NCBI GenBank assembly: GCA_949318235.1
Contig: OX439136.1
Span: 11,725,313-11,789,312, forward strand
DNA: 64,000 bases
Direction: 5' to 3'
From: Ecdyonurus torrentis
Lineage: Eukaryota > Arthropoda > Insecta > Ephemeroptera > Heptageniidae
The position numbers and the translations under genes are program-made. The first letter of the stretch is position 1. Each line of letters begins with the position of its first letter. This document shows, piece after piece, positions 1-30,862 of the stretch. Below the pieces are notes generated by a model. The model saw nothing but the letters and a program-made list of their open reading frames with translations. It ran no database searches and was not told the origin of the DNA.

Positions 1-48
1 AATATTGATGTTAGCGCCTGCTACTTAACATATTCACTGGCGCCATCC

Positions 49-79
<31 letters not shown>

Positions 80-2539
80 CAGTTTTTGCTTAAAGTTGTT
101 CACATTTTTTTTTTTTACCAATTTTGTTAAAAATTATAATAATATTTCTAACAAATTTTAGCTGACAAATTTATAGTCTTTATTGTTTATACTCAGTTTA
201 TTTATTGATACAAAATTTATAGTTATAATGAGCACTTTGCATGTATTTTGATTTTGATTTGAAGTGGAAGTAAAACCTCAATTCTTACAATTTAACTTTC
301 AACGAACTTACTAAAATTAATTGATTAAAAATTGATTGTTATATCTAAATATATTTCAGTTAATTCTACATAATTTATATTAATTTTTAAGAAAACAAAT
401 AAATATTAAAAAATTATTATTATTTCTTAATTATATACTATAAATTTTGCTAAAATGACAATTATGTATTTGGTTTTTTATTTTATTTAAAAATTATTAT
501 AACATTGTATACTAACATTTCATATTTAATTATATTTGAAATTTTAACACTTTATTTCCTTATGTCTAAATCTAAACTATATAAACGCATTATTTTTAGA
601 TTTAATAGAAACGTATAAAATTCATACGAATAAAAAAAAAAGAGGAAAAAAAATATATTAGTGAGAAATCACGCGATGTTTACTTTTTTCTTTAAGTCAT
701 TACAATTTATAGATGTACAACATGTAACTTTTGGCACCTAATGTAACTGACTCACGGCCAAATAAAGGGGTTTCCTCCAAATGTCACATTGAAATATACT
801 TTCTTCTTCTTTTGCTCTTTTCATCTTTAAAATTTAGTTTAAGAATACATAGAATCATTTGCAGCATTAGTAGCATGTATTTTTGGGAAGAAAAAAAAAA
901 AAGAAAAAAAAAAAAAAAAAAAAAACTTATGCTATTATAAAGTTTATAAATAAAATATTGTTGCTATGTTTTTAGAATTACAATTTTACAATGAAAATAA
1001 ATCAGCAGGGTAAAAAAAAATATATAAAATTCTATTTTTATTATGTACTCAGTAAGTACTACAAATTATCTTGAAAGCAATACATATTTCATTTTCCCAT
1101 TACGATTTACATTCATATATATATAACCAATTTGCAATACTATATAGTTTAAATAATATACAAAATAACACAAAATTGCAGTGCCATACTGAGATCTTTC
1201 ATTACCATGTTTGAATGAGGCCTTCTTTCTTTTTTTTTTTTTTTTTTTTTTTTACAATTTGCAATCTTGCAACCCACATTAAAATTACTTGGTGTTATTC
1301 TGCGCCCACTTCAAAATTTCTCCTTGCTGTATATGGTGCGAGACGGAGGGAGTTGCTTGAAATATTTTATATTCTTTACTTCGTTTCTATTTAAGGTTGC
1401 AAGTGAGATGAAAAATATTTTTAATGAAACTTTTTAAACTGTTAATTACATAATTTTTAAAAGTTAGAAAGAATATTTTGTAAGTTTAGTAATGCCTTGA
1501 GCTGGTTTTGCAAATTTTATATTATACCACAAATTTTATTGTATAATAGATTTTTTTCTTTCTTTTAATAAATGCAATCTATTAATACCTTATTATTTGA
1601 GACTTTTGCTGATTTAGTTCATTATTATTTATATTTTTTAATTTCTTACGCAGAATTATATAAAAGAGTAAACTAAAATGTATTTATGACTCCAAAATAC
1701 TTTTTTTTTAATCTTATATTGTTTAGAAATTAAATTAAGGTTGATTATACTATGGTTAGATGTAAATATAGAATATTACTGTATTGGCCTAATTAACCGC
1801 TTCTTTTAAACAGGCCATATTCTCTCACATTTGTTTACTTTATTTCTAATTCTAACTAGCAAGTTAATTTCATTGTTAGTAGGTTTACAGCTCTTCATAC
1901 TTCCTCCTTTCAGTAAAGTCATCAACAATTTATATAGAATTTACGAATACACAGAATTCTTATTGCATCTTTCATGATGTTACAGATTGATTAAGGAATT
2001 TAAACTATATTTAATTTATAAAAAAAACGTTTGTGTCACTTAATATCCTGGCCCGTGGCCTCGGTGTAATAATTTTCTTCACAAAAAAAAAATAATAATA
2101 AAAAAATGCAATGCAATGCTAAGGAACAGAAAATAAGGGTACTTTAAGCTTTTCCAACGCGCCTCTTTGATAAGATAATGTTTTAAATCATTACAACTGA
2201 AAAGCTTTGAAAAAACACCTTTCAAAAAATTTATATAAAATGACACATCAAAACCTCTAACTTTAACTTTCAATAGTTACAAATCTCATATAATTCAACA
2301 CCGCATGTAAAAAAACAACAACTAACATTACCTTAATTTCATAACATTTTAAGGACCTACAATACTTATAATAAATGACCAAATTTTTGCATTGTTATGT
2401 TAAAAGAAAGTTTGAAGTGTTGCATCAACCAAAATGTTAATGTCATTCGCGTCATCTTCTTTTACGAGTATGAATAAGTGGTTTTTATAACTTTTTTTCT
2501 TCTTCTCATTATAATAATATAGTATGAACGCACGCTTTC

Positions 2540-2617
<78 letters not shown>

Positions 2618-4243
2618 TATTATAAACTTTTATAATATATAAACATATTTTTGATTTTGATAAAAAAAAGTCACAATATTTTTTAATAATAAAGTAATAT
2701 TAATAAAAAAAAAAAAATAAAAAAAAAAACTTTTTACGCGTATACAATGAATCAATAAATGATTTCATTGTCTATGTAATCGAAAGTGACGTGATGCAAT
2801 CACAATAAAATGGTAATGGACCCCTAATTTCCAATCTTTTAGCATTTTTTTAGTAACGATTTTTTTAAGAAAACTACTTATTTTTTACGAAAACTTCTTA
2901 AGAAAACTACTTCAGAAAAGGAGAAATTTAAATGACGCATGTTTTAAAATAATGAATATTTTAGTGGAAAAAAACTAGTAAGAACAATTAAAAATATATT
3001 ATTTATATAAATTAAAAACTTGTTTCATAAAAAAGATATATAATGAATAAAATCTGTAATAGTACTTACTAGTTTGCTATATATGATAGCAAATATAGTT
3101 TAGAATGTTTAATAATTAAAAACTAATCTGAGTCATCAATCCTATAGTTTATGTGTATGTATAGTGAGTATGATAACATAAACAGCAATAAAATCAGACT
3201 TTTAAATTTATATTAATACGAACCCTGATCATGATCATTAGTCATTAATTGCAAAAACTTTGTACTTCATCTCTTTAATACCGTATTTGAAGAGAAATGA
3301 ATGATGCATGTTAAATATATATAAAATAAAATATTCCGAGGGTTTCCTTATGATTAGCAGGTATAAAGAATGAATCATTCTTTCGTGAGAGAGAGAAAAC
3401 TTCTGTACTCTGATTCATATATGGACATTTTTACCTCCTTTTCATTATTATTATTTATATTTTCACATCATTTTATCTACAGGCACCAAACAGTGAGTTC
3501 ACTTGTTTTTTATTTGAGTTCACAAAGTTGAAAAGAAAACACGATTCATGTAGTGAAAAAAAGTTTGGTATTTTACATTTTGTATGAGAATTATTGTTAT
3601 GTTTTTGAGTCAATTTGATTGTGTTTTTAATTTTTGGAAAGAAATTAAGGTAAGAAAATAAGATTTCTCTTCATAAAGGTGTTATTGATATCAAATAACT
3701 TTTTAAAAATATTTTGTTTTCATGTGTATTTTATTTAATGGTATAAATATATAATTTTATGGTTGTACAACAAATTTTTTTCGTTATTTAAAAATACCAA
3801 AAATTACCAGACCATAATTAAAAATACAACTTATAATGTTATGCATCGTTATGACAAGAAGATGTTTTAACTGGTTCTTCAAAATCACTTAAATTTTACA
3901 AATAAAATTATTGTAATACCATCTTACAAAATGATTGATTAATCAATTATGAAACATGTAATTCATAATTAAACATGTCCGGTCATTTATTTCATATTTA
4001 TAGTCATACACAATTGTAATAATAATTATTATATAATATATGTCTATCATATTTATATACATACATTATATCAAGGCTTTATTTCTGATATTGTTATATT
4101 ATTATATTGTATTATATACCCAAATGGCCTTCATAATGACAACATGGAACTGTCATTTTAATATACGTATCAAATTACGTATTATGCTAATTGTTATGCA
4201 TAATTCAATATTTCTGACCTATATTTTAAGACTATTGTATATA

Positions 4244-4285
<42 letters not shown>

Positions 4286-5211
4286 TCTCTCTCTGTCTAT
4301 TAGACAATAGACACTTCAAAAAAAGTGAATTAAAAGAAATTTAGGTGTATTATAAATTATTATTTATTTTTAGATTAATTTTAGCTCTACCCACTCTATA
4401 ACAGTGGCCCTACCCATTTTATATTATCGTATAGGTACAGAACTTTAATGTCATTGTATTCCTATATTGCAGAATACTGTATTATATGAGGAAACAATGA
4501 TAAAATAAAATCAATTATTAAAGGAAAAATATTATAACGAAAACGCGAAAATTATAATTATATTTCAGATGCTATTTTTATTTATTTATTTTTTCTTTTT
4601 ATCAATAATTTTATTTAAAAATAGTTATATTTGAACTTTATTATCAATGAATAATTTATGATATAAAGAACTTTAATTCATAATAAAATTACTGAAAATA
4701 GAGCATAACGTTTATAAATAAAATTTCAAAAAACTCTCGGGAATCGAAAATATCAAATTATTTTGAATTTTATATCAAAAAAATGGATCACGATGATTTT
4801 ATAAGGAAAAAAGAGGGAGAGAATAAAAAAAAGGAGCGTGATGTACATGTGGTTTTATAAACGCGTGTATATTATATAGGGCATAAAATTACGCGCTAAA
4901 ATGTTATCTATGTTGTATACTGATAGCGTAAAATTGAGATCTCGTATGCAAATATATTTAATTATATCAATATACTATGTATGTCCGGATGGTGTTCTGT
5001 TCTAAAAATTCTCTTTTTATAGAACACTAGGCCTTTTTTCTCTCATTTATTATTATTATTTTTTTTTTATAATTATATATTTGGGATATTTTTAATATAT
5101 TATTGTATGAAATAATGAGTGCGATTGAAAAAATTAATATATCTTTATATTAAGTAATTTTGTCGATTTTTTTTTCTCAGTGATAACAAATAATAATAAA
5201 AGCTAAAATTT

Positions 5212-5257
<46 letters not shown>

Positions 5258-5460
5258 ATATAGATATCACGATAAAAATTTAGTGTTGTAAACACATTAA
5301 CAAAAAAAAAGTTATTTAATTAATCAGTCAAAGTAGATAATTAAACATTAATTAACAAATCAATATAGATAATAATTAAGTTATCAAAAAAATAAATAAT
5401 ATCCTAATACTATAACAATGTTTACTATAATAATAAAAATAATGATGTATCATACTGAAT
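1..5460. other. AT-rich non-coding region upstream of dnc
   Basis: No coding segment can be supported on either strand. The stretch is dominated by A/T homopolymers (for example 51-79 and 1208-1253), an (AT)n run at 2542-2614, a CT run near 4246-4294 and an (AT)n run near 5213-5248. One dispersed repeat, at 2805-2942, recurs near 41.7 and 43.9 kb. A less AT-rich patch at about 1260-1350 could be an old repeat fragment, but I see no second copy in the window. Upstream exons for long dnc isoforms (UCR1) were looked for here and not seen. Confidence 0.6.
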
Positions 5461-5718
5461 GTTAAAAGTCTGCGCGCGCAACTATATACGTAGTGTTGAG
5501 GGCCAGAAAAAGAAAAGAAGGCGTACTAATACTACTCAGTATTCGTCGTTCGTCGTGGCAAACTTTCAGTTGTATTCCATCAGTCGTATTATAAACATGT
5601 TCAATGCAACACATACAGTTCTACTTATCTAAATAAAGTGATAATTTTATTATTGTGACTTGAGGATATTTAAGTGAATTATTATTTATAATAATAATAA
5701 AAAAAAAAAGACTTCAAT
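5461..5718 (+). promoter_or_regulatory. dnc: Candidate promoter and 5' UTR of the dnc short isoform
   Basis: Directly before the first dnc coding exon there is an island unlike the flanking AT DNA: GCGCGC-containing sequence near 5470, then an Inr-like TCAGT at 5536-5540 followed by a CGTCGTTCGTCGTGG stretch. A start near 5538 would give a 5' UTR of about 180 nt. No good TATA box is placed correctly for that start. The call is inferred from composition, the Inr match and position before a well-formed exon; RNA 5' ends would decide it. Confidence 0.45.
5597..5632 (+). other. Short upstream ORF in the dnc 5' leader
   Basis: An ATG at 5597 opens an 11-codon frame (MFNATHTVLLI) that stops at 5630-5632, 86 nt before the predicted dnc start at 5719. 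If the leader begins near 5538 this uORF would be met first by scanning ribosomes and could reduce dnc translation. Nothing shows that it is translated. Confidence 0.35.
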
Positions 5719-23742
<18,024 letters not shown>

Positions 23743-26700
23743 CGGAGGTTAGTCGGATTTTGTAAGAAATTGCACGAAAAAATGCAACAGTGGTGGCTTA
23801 GAAGTAAATAAATGTATTTACTTCTATTTGTATTCATTAATTATTATTGACAAAATGTTGTAAATTCATTGTTTATGTTGTATTTTATAGTTTATTTTAA
23901 AGGAGATAATTTTTATTATTATTATTATTTTTTTTAACGTCACTTTGGCTGGATGGTCTGAAACTTAGTATTGGGTCAATTGAATAATAAAGGAACAACT
24001 GTTTTGAGGCTGACTTTTAGCAATTTTGCTTACATCCGCTTCCTTGCTGCGCATGCGTAGTAAGTAGAAACGGAAGCGGATGTGAGTGAAATCGCTTAAA
24101 CTCAAAACAGTTGTTCCTTTATTAGTCAATATCTAAAATATTAAACAACTTTGCCATTTATTTAGACTAAAAATATTTCAATAATGAAGAAAACAAAATT
24201 TAATAAATGAAAATTACTCCTTTAAAAAATATGTCATCTTCTGCTCTCTAAACATATTATATGTTTCTGTATCTATAAACATGCAAATATTTTAAGTAAT
24301 TATTAATTTTGTGTTCAAACAAGCTGGCCTTGTATGACTTTTAATTTTCTCTAGGTTTAAATAATTTTTAACATCTCATATTTTATAATGGGTAATATGT
24401 TTTTTTTTTTTTTTTTTAAATAATAATAATATTTATCCAAAATCAGAGATATACCAAAGAATTTATAAATATATACATACAAAAAAATAACAATAAAATT
24501 GATTAATTGAAAATATTTATTAATTAAAATTTTCAATATCAATTTTTTTTATTGATTTTTAACTATAAGTGTACAGATTATGTTTGTCTTTAAAAATATA
24601 TATGACTAATGTAAATAGTCATTAAATATATTCAAAATGCAGGCCATTTATGAATATTTTTTTCATTATATTTTACCCTTATTTTATTGTTTTTATTCAA
24701 TTTCTACAAAAAGAAAAAAAAGAAAAATATATATTTTCTGTTGTCAGAAAATATTAAAAGTAAAAAAAAAAAAAAAAAAATGATAAATATATTTGAGGAA
24801 GGATACTAATGGATGGACTTAATGGGAAAAAAATATTATATTATATATAAATATATGTGTGTATTACGAGTGTGTGAAAAAAATAAAAATATAATTATTG
24901 AAAAGTGATCATTACTAATAAAAATTAAATGTGGAATGTTTATTATAAATATATAAAAACATAGAGCTCATTTTTTAGAAATATAAAAAAAAATAAAAAT
25001 ATTATTATTAGACAGTGATATTAAATGGAGAAATATAAGTAAAATATGAAAATTATTATTTTAGTTTTTCAAAAAAAATTATACTTTGGAAAAAAATTTG
25101 TTTTATCTAGAGACAAAATGCTGGTCATAAAATCTAGATAAAGTTTTTTGAAAAACTAAAAAAATAAAATTTGATTAAATATAAATATATATAAAAAAAA
25201 TTGATGTACTATATTATATATTGATTAAAATATGTATGAATAATTCTTTTCTTTCTTTTTATTTTATTAAGTAGATAATATTAAATGGTAAAAGCAGGGT
25301 GGACTGTAAAAAAAAAAAAAAAAAATATATATTGTTTAATAATTTTGTGTTGAAAAACCATTTTAACAGCCCTGGACTTTTTTTTAATTGATTTTGTTTA
25401 AATAACTTGTCCCGATATTAAAATATATAATATGACATATAAATTGATAATTCAACTTGCGAAAGGAATATTATTTTACTTTATTTACGCACAAAATTAA
25501 AAAGAAAATTATGCACGAATTTTGAATTTTATTTTGTAATTTAAAAACAAAAAAATAAAAATAGAAAACTAATAAATAAAGTATAGTTCAATGTGAAAAG
25601 AAAAAAATAATAGAATAATATGTATACAAAAATATAAAATACGATCTTTTTTTTTTTTAATTGATTTAAACGTACATTATTTTGGTATTATTAAACAAAA
25701 TGAGTTGTAAGAAGTTTTTGAGTTTCAAAATGTTGGAATTTTTCAATACAGACTGATGGTTATTAATTTACATTAAAATTAAATTATTACAAACAAAAAA
25801 TATTGTTGATATTGATTAAATATTACAAATATAAATATATTATGTAGACGTTATATTATTGTAACAGTGATAATTAATTCAGCTTTTAGGGTTTTTTGTT
25901 TTGTGTGTGCAGGATATTATTGTTTATCAAAAAAAAATATATTATTATTGTTATCATAGACATAATATTATTATAATTTCTTTTCTACTAATTTTTCATT
26001 TATGAATTTTAAAATGAAAATAATAATAATGAATATTGATATACTTAATTGTCATACTTTTTCCAGAATACGATGATACAATTTTAATCTTATTGAAACA
26101 AATGCATTAAGTTTGTTCTTTTTTCTTAGTATATTTATAAAGAAAAATTGGTAGAAAAATGCAGTAATTATTATAATATCTTGCGTTATTTATAGTAGTA
26201 TTATAAATAATTTTAGTTAATTAAAAAAAATAATAAAAACAATAATAGCCACAATACAATATACTGTAGAAAATATTGAAGAAAAAAAAATATATAAGAA
26301 AAATGTGTGTATGTCTGTTCAATTTCAAAATGAAAAGAAATAAATATTAAATAAATGTAATTATATGAAATATTAAACAATACTATATAAAAAAATTTCG
26401 TTCGATAAAGTAACGATATTTTTTTAATAATTATAAAAAATAATTGATAAGTTTTTTGTTTAAATTATTGTTTATTATTTTTAAATAAATGTAAAATTTA
26501 ATTAAATAGCACAAAAAAAATTGTAAAAAAAAAAATGTTGTTATTTATTGTTCTAGATTGACAAAAGAGTAAATAATAATAATAATAAAATATGAATGTG
26601 TTTAGCAAAATTTTTGTGTTGCCCTCCATTTTTGTGTATTATTTTTCTGTCCATGAGAAAAACTTTGTGTGCTCACCATATAAATAAAAAAAGAAAGTTT
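23743..26700 (+). other. dnc: dnc 3' UTR and downstream AT-rich region
   Basis: Non-coding. The first AATAAA (23807-23812) is only 65 nt past the stop; many others follow, with a well-formed one at 26683-26688 just before the composition changes. The 3' end therefore cannot be fixed from sequence. Insect dnc transcripts often have long 3' UTRs, so a distal end is plausible. Apart from the palindrome at 23984-24125 I see only A/T tracts and ATT runs. Confidence 0.5.
23984..24125. repeat. 142-bp near-perfect palindrome 3' of the dnc stop
   Basis: AATAAAGGAACAACTGTTTTGAG at the left is repeated inverted at the right (CTCAAAACAGTTGTTCC...). The inner arms carry ACATCCGCTTCC against GGAAGCGGATGT around a GCGCATGCGT centre. 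It is much less AT-rich than its surroundings. A related fragment (CGGAAGCGGATATGAG) lies near 63270. Probably a MITE; if transcribed within the 3' UTR it would fold into a long hairpin. Confidence 0.75.
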
Positions 26701-27013
26701 CCTAAATTTGTATTTTTATTTTTCTAGCCCTTAAATTGAAATGAAACTAATTTTAAGAATAGATCAATAATTCTTTACAGATGCACTAAACATAAAAATT
26801 AGTAACAGTATTTTTAAAAAAGTAAAATTTGTTAACTTTTTAAATGAAATAGAGAGAGAGAGAGAGAGAGAGATTTACAATTTGAGCGCCTGGAATACTA
26901 TGCAACTTTTTCAGCACGCTCGTAATGCTGGTTGCCTATACTAACGGTTGGAAACTAAACTTAAAATTACAAAATTAGCAAACACTAAGGTTACAACCAC
27001 GTTTGTTTTTCAG

Positions 27014-27064
27014 TTACTTTATGGCCCCGAGGAGATGCAGAAATAGTATACGATAAATATAAAG
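27014..27064 (+). CDS. Weak exon-like segment, unknown gene
   Basis: A pyrimidine-rich acceptor (GTTTGTTTTTCAG) precedes 51 nt open in one frame (TLWPRGDAEIVYDKYK) and a weak GTATAG donor. It is symmetric in phase. It lies beside dispersed repeats and is short, so chance is quite possible. No family recognised. Confidence 0.15.
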
Positions 27065-27076
27065 GTATAGTCAACA

Positions 27077-27374
27077 TGAAAACATAAGCATTTATATAAC
27101 AAAACACGTGATGGGACTTACATAAATAACATTAATTTGTCTCAGAACCCAAAACTGTAGCGCCGTGTCAGTGATCAGAAAATTTCAATTTATGCAACCC
27201 GCACAACTTTTTCACACTAGTTTTTGACTGTTTCTGACGTCATAAACAGAAATATTCACGCAAATAGCATACTTGACAGTTTTTTCAAGCTTGGGGGCAA
27301 AATTTACATTCTGGTAAAAATTATTATGAGTTTTGTAAATCCCAATTTCTGTTTAATGATTAAAAAGAATATGT
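27077..27374 (+). repeat. Dispersed repeat R1, copy 1
   Basis: Runs from AAAACATAAGCATTTATAT through GTGATCAGAAA, TTTATGCAACCCGCA and GTTTCTGACGTCATAAACA to TTTAATGATTAAAAAG. It matches 40437-40733 in the same order and orientation. A MITE-C end follows at about 27411-27480, as it does after the other copy, so R1 and MITE-C may be parts of one larger element. Confidence 0.7.
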
Positions 27375-27879
27375 TTCATATTTTCTATTCCTATAAAAGT
27401 TATATCACGGACAAAAATAATTACGTAATAATTATGCTAGCTCATTTCCAGTACAATTTATACAATACAGTATACGTAAGCTATACTTTACAATCACTAT
27501 ATTACAATAATATGCAAATATCTTATTTGTGCAGCATTATTATTTATGAATAATATTATTTATTGACGCGGGCAGTTCACAGTAACAATAGTTACAAAAG
27601 TTCTCTAGTTACAATAAGCAATGGTCTTATCAAAATAATTTAGAAACAAATTAATATAACATAGAACAGTAACAAATTTCTTTTTCTTTTTTTTTTTATT
27701 ATTATTATTATTTTTATTTTTTTGCAAGACTTGATATGAATATGCATATTTAATTAAAATTTGTCGATGTAAGTTATTATCAGTACAATATTTCAATATT
27801 GTTGCTACTCTAATTTGAATAGTATATATTTAAATATATAATATAAATAATAAAATATAAATAAATAATAACAAAATAA

Positions 27880-28134
27880 GCGTGCATTACTAATCCAAAC
27901 TTATTTGAGATATTTGAGATGAACACTTTTGAATTATTAAAAGCAGTTAAAATAATGCATTTTAGCAAATTTTTAATTTTAAGTGGTTTTGAGTTACTTT
28001 CGACCATTTGAAGCTAAAATAACATAGCTATTGTTAATAGTTTGCTAAAATGCATTATTTTAGCTGGTTATAATAACTTATATTTAAGTGTTTATCTCCA
28101 ATAAATAAAAATTCGTAACTTGAGTAATGCACTC
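27880..28134. mobile_element. MITE-B palindromic element, copy 1
   Basis: Left end CGTGCATTACT, right end GAGTAATGCAC. Inner arms AATAATGCATTTTAGCAAA and TTTGCTAAAATGCATTATT pair with each other. Same design as 38796-39026 and 43428-43734. No ORF. Confidence 0.7.
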
Positions 28135-28936
28135 TTCTTTATGTAATTAATTTCTTTATATTAATTACGTAAGTTATTCTTTCCAAGATAAAAGATTCGT
28201 TATAATTATATCATCTTTAGTTAAATTTTAATTTTAGAAATATAATTGATCAAAATGCATGCTAAAATATTTTAAAAAGAAAAAGCTCTTAATCCATCAA
28301 CTTCATATTAACTTTCAAAGTTCTACCTTGAGTTGAGGTTAAATTGTACAGCATTGTATTTACGGGAATTAATTAATTTAAGTCAACAATTTTTTTTAAA
28401 CTGATACGTGAGAAAGATTATATAGTTAAAAAAATTCACTTGATATATTTAAAGATAATTGTTTTTATTGTTATGTTAAATTTTTTAGTTTATTTTAAAT
28501 AAACTGTGGAAATAGCATACCCTTGCAATACCTGAGAGATCCTATAGTAGGGTTTCTCACATTGAATTAAGCTTGAGATATGAAGCCATATGTGTATAAG
28601 CAAAAAATTACATCATCAAGCATGGGAAAAATAGAATTTTTCTGCAATTAAAAAATAGCAAAACTTTTGTTGATTTTTACAGGTTTGAAATAAGCTGTTT
28701 CAAGTTTCAAAAATACTATTTTCATTATATGAATATGACCTAAAACAATGTTTACTGGACACTGCATGGTAGTAACGTATAAGTTACGTAAGTACTTCAT
28801 AAATACATAGCTTAAAAAAAGAAGAAAAAAAGTAATATAACATGTTGTATATTATGAGTTAGTCATGCTACTTTTGATTATAGGTGATATAAAAATTACT
28901 CGTATTTCTGAATTTTGTGGTTTTTAACTCACCTAC

Positions 28937-29002
28937 ATAGTAGCTCAACCAATCATCCAGGGGCATCAATGAGGCTGTCAATTTGTGATGATACACACAA
29001 AG
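28937..29002 (-). CDS. Internal exon of an unidentified minus-strand gene
   Basis: Read on the minus strand, an acceptor (CTGTTTGATTTCAG) is followed by 66 nt and a strong donor GTAGGTGAG. One frame is open with phase 0 at both borders and encodes 22 residues, starting LCVYHHKLTASLMPLDDW and ending LSYY. The other two frames have stops. Composition and residue mix look like a real conserved exon, but I do not recognise the family, and neighbouring exons were not found. Confidence 0.45.
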
Positions 29003-29241
29003 CTGAAATCAAACAGGAGAAGGAGCTTTAATTACTAAAATATAAATTAAGATAAGTTTGATAGCATTTAAAAAATATATATATTGACATTATTTGCTTC
29101 GACAATGTTGTCTTATATCCTTAATTATGTGTTTTAAATGAACATAATTAATATACATGATGAAGTTTCACTACATTATAGCAAATGTATCTGCATCATG
29201 ACCACTTTGATAATACATGAGACAACACATACTACTATGTA

Positions 29242-29361
29242 CAGCTCTGGCCAAAAGTTCCCGAACGATTTACATAGGCAACCCGCAACCACGCTATTTT
29301 ATCTTTATGAGAAAACGCAGCGGCCGCCGCTGCCCCGTTCGGAAACTTTTGGCCAGAGCTG
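29242..29361. mobile_element. Tc1/mariner-type MITE, 120 bp
   Basis: Ends are 26-bp inverted repeats with one mismatch: CAGCTCTGGCCAAAAGTT then CCCGAACG or TCCGAACG. TA flanks both sides (29240-29241 and 29362-29363), the target duplication of Tc1/mariner elements. The 68-bp interior contains a GC-rich GCGGCCGCCGCTGCC patch. Too short to encode transposase; must be mobilised in trans. Confidence 0.85.
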
Positions 29362-29589
29362 TACGTACAGATATGAATCCTATATAAATTGCACAATCTA
29401 GATAATGCATGACATATTTTTTTAAACAAATATATGCTCATATAAATATTATAATAATAGTATTGTATTAAATGAAGTCTAAAATATCTGTAAACCTAAA
29501 ATCTTAAACAAATCTCAAATAAAATTAGTTTTTTTTTCTATTTTTAGCACCATTTTTTTTTTTTTTTTTTAATTTCCACAAGGTACTGA

Positions 29590-29830
29590 CATGAATTCTA
29601 AATCTTGCAATACATTAGGCTTATGGAAAAATTGCAAATATGGCAACATTGCCATATATATTACACAGACCAAGATATAGAGCGGGTGCGGTGGGTGGCA
29701 AAAGAATGCATTGAAATGTTGGCATTTACTCCCATTGTTGTGCAAGTTTTTCATTTCCTTCGGGTACATACTCCAATCAAGGCATATACTTATCGGTCGG
29801 TTCAATTAATTTCTTAAAAAATTCATTACA
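29590..29830 (-). pseudogene. Coding-like relic, unidentified
   Basis: This island is less AT-rich than its neighbours. On the minus strand one frame reads IEPTDKYMP, stop, LEYVPEGNEKLAQQWE, stop, MPTFQCILLPPTAPALYLGL, with only TGA and TAA interrupting peptide-like text. Both strands also have 70-78 codon open frames. It may be a decayed gene or transposon fragment; no splice sites or family are clear. Confidence 0.25.
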
Positions 29831-30129
29831 ATAAAATTATACATTACATAAAAAAGGACTACGTATTGAAGTAATTACCCCTCCCCCCTCCAAAGAAACA
29901 ATATCATATTTTATAATACATGTTATTTTAAAATCATAAAAATGATCATAAATTAGTTAATAAAAACATTTTACTTTTTTTTTACTTTGATTTAATTACC
30001 TCGTATACTTCAATAATAACTAAAATTACAGAACTGGTTACGCATATATTAATAAATAATACGACCTGCATCAAGGATTAAACTGAAATTGTATATCCAT
30101 AATGAATGACCATATTTTAAAAAAAAAAT

Positions 30130-30160
<31 letters not shown>

Positions 30161-30813
30161 GGTTCAAGTATATTCTATACATTATTACAAATATACGTAG
30201 AAATATTTCAAAATCGTTTTATTTTATATACGTGTAAAAATTACTATAAAAAATATTTTCAATGTCACTTTTATTACATAACTAATCAAACATAACTTTT
30301 TATAATGTTTAACTCGTCCACTCTGGTCACCGACCTATTTTATTATTATTATTATTATTTTATAAAATAACTTTTTATATAAAAGTTTTTCATCAAAAGT
30401 TAAGGTCAAATTTTAGGGGAAAGGTCACGTTGTATAAGGTCAAGTAAGTGTTAGTCATTCAATTATTTTCTTTTGCATTACAACTATGATAAAAGAAAAA
30501 CGATTGAGTATTGCGATAGAATATGTTTTATTTATTAATCAAATTGATCTTTTTAAAGTTTTTTTTTTAAACCAATTTACTATTTTACTGTATAATTTTT
30601 TTCAGTATGCTACTGATTTACGATAAAAATACTATGTTTGTTATAAATATATATTTGATCCGATTTCTTCTGCAACTTAAAAAACAATAAAAACGATTAA
30701 AAAAATTATTTACTCACATAGAAAAGTCAAATTCATGCAGAAAATGCACTGAATTTTTATTTTCTGAAAACCTTATTACGTTAAGAATAAAAATGATCAA
30801 TTACACATTTCAA

Positions 30814-30862
<49 letters not shown>

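Noticed and set aside
1..5460. UCR1 and long-isoform first exons of dnc
   Set aside because: Looked for the family's conserved UCR1/UCR2 words upstream of exon 2 and found none; they are probably left of the window.
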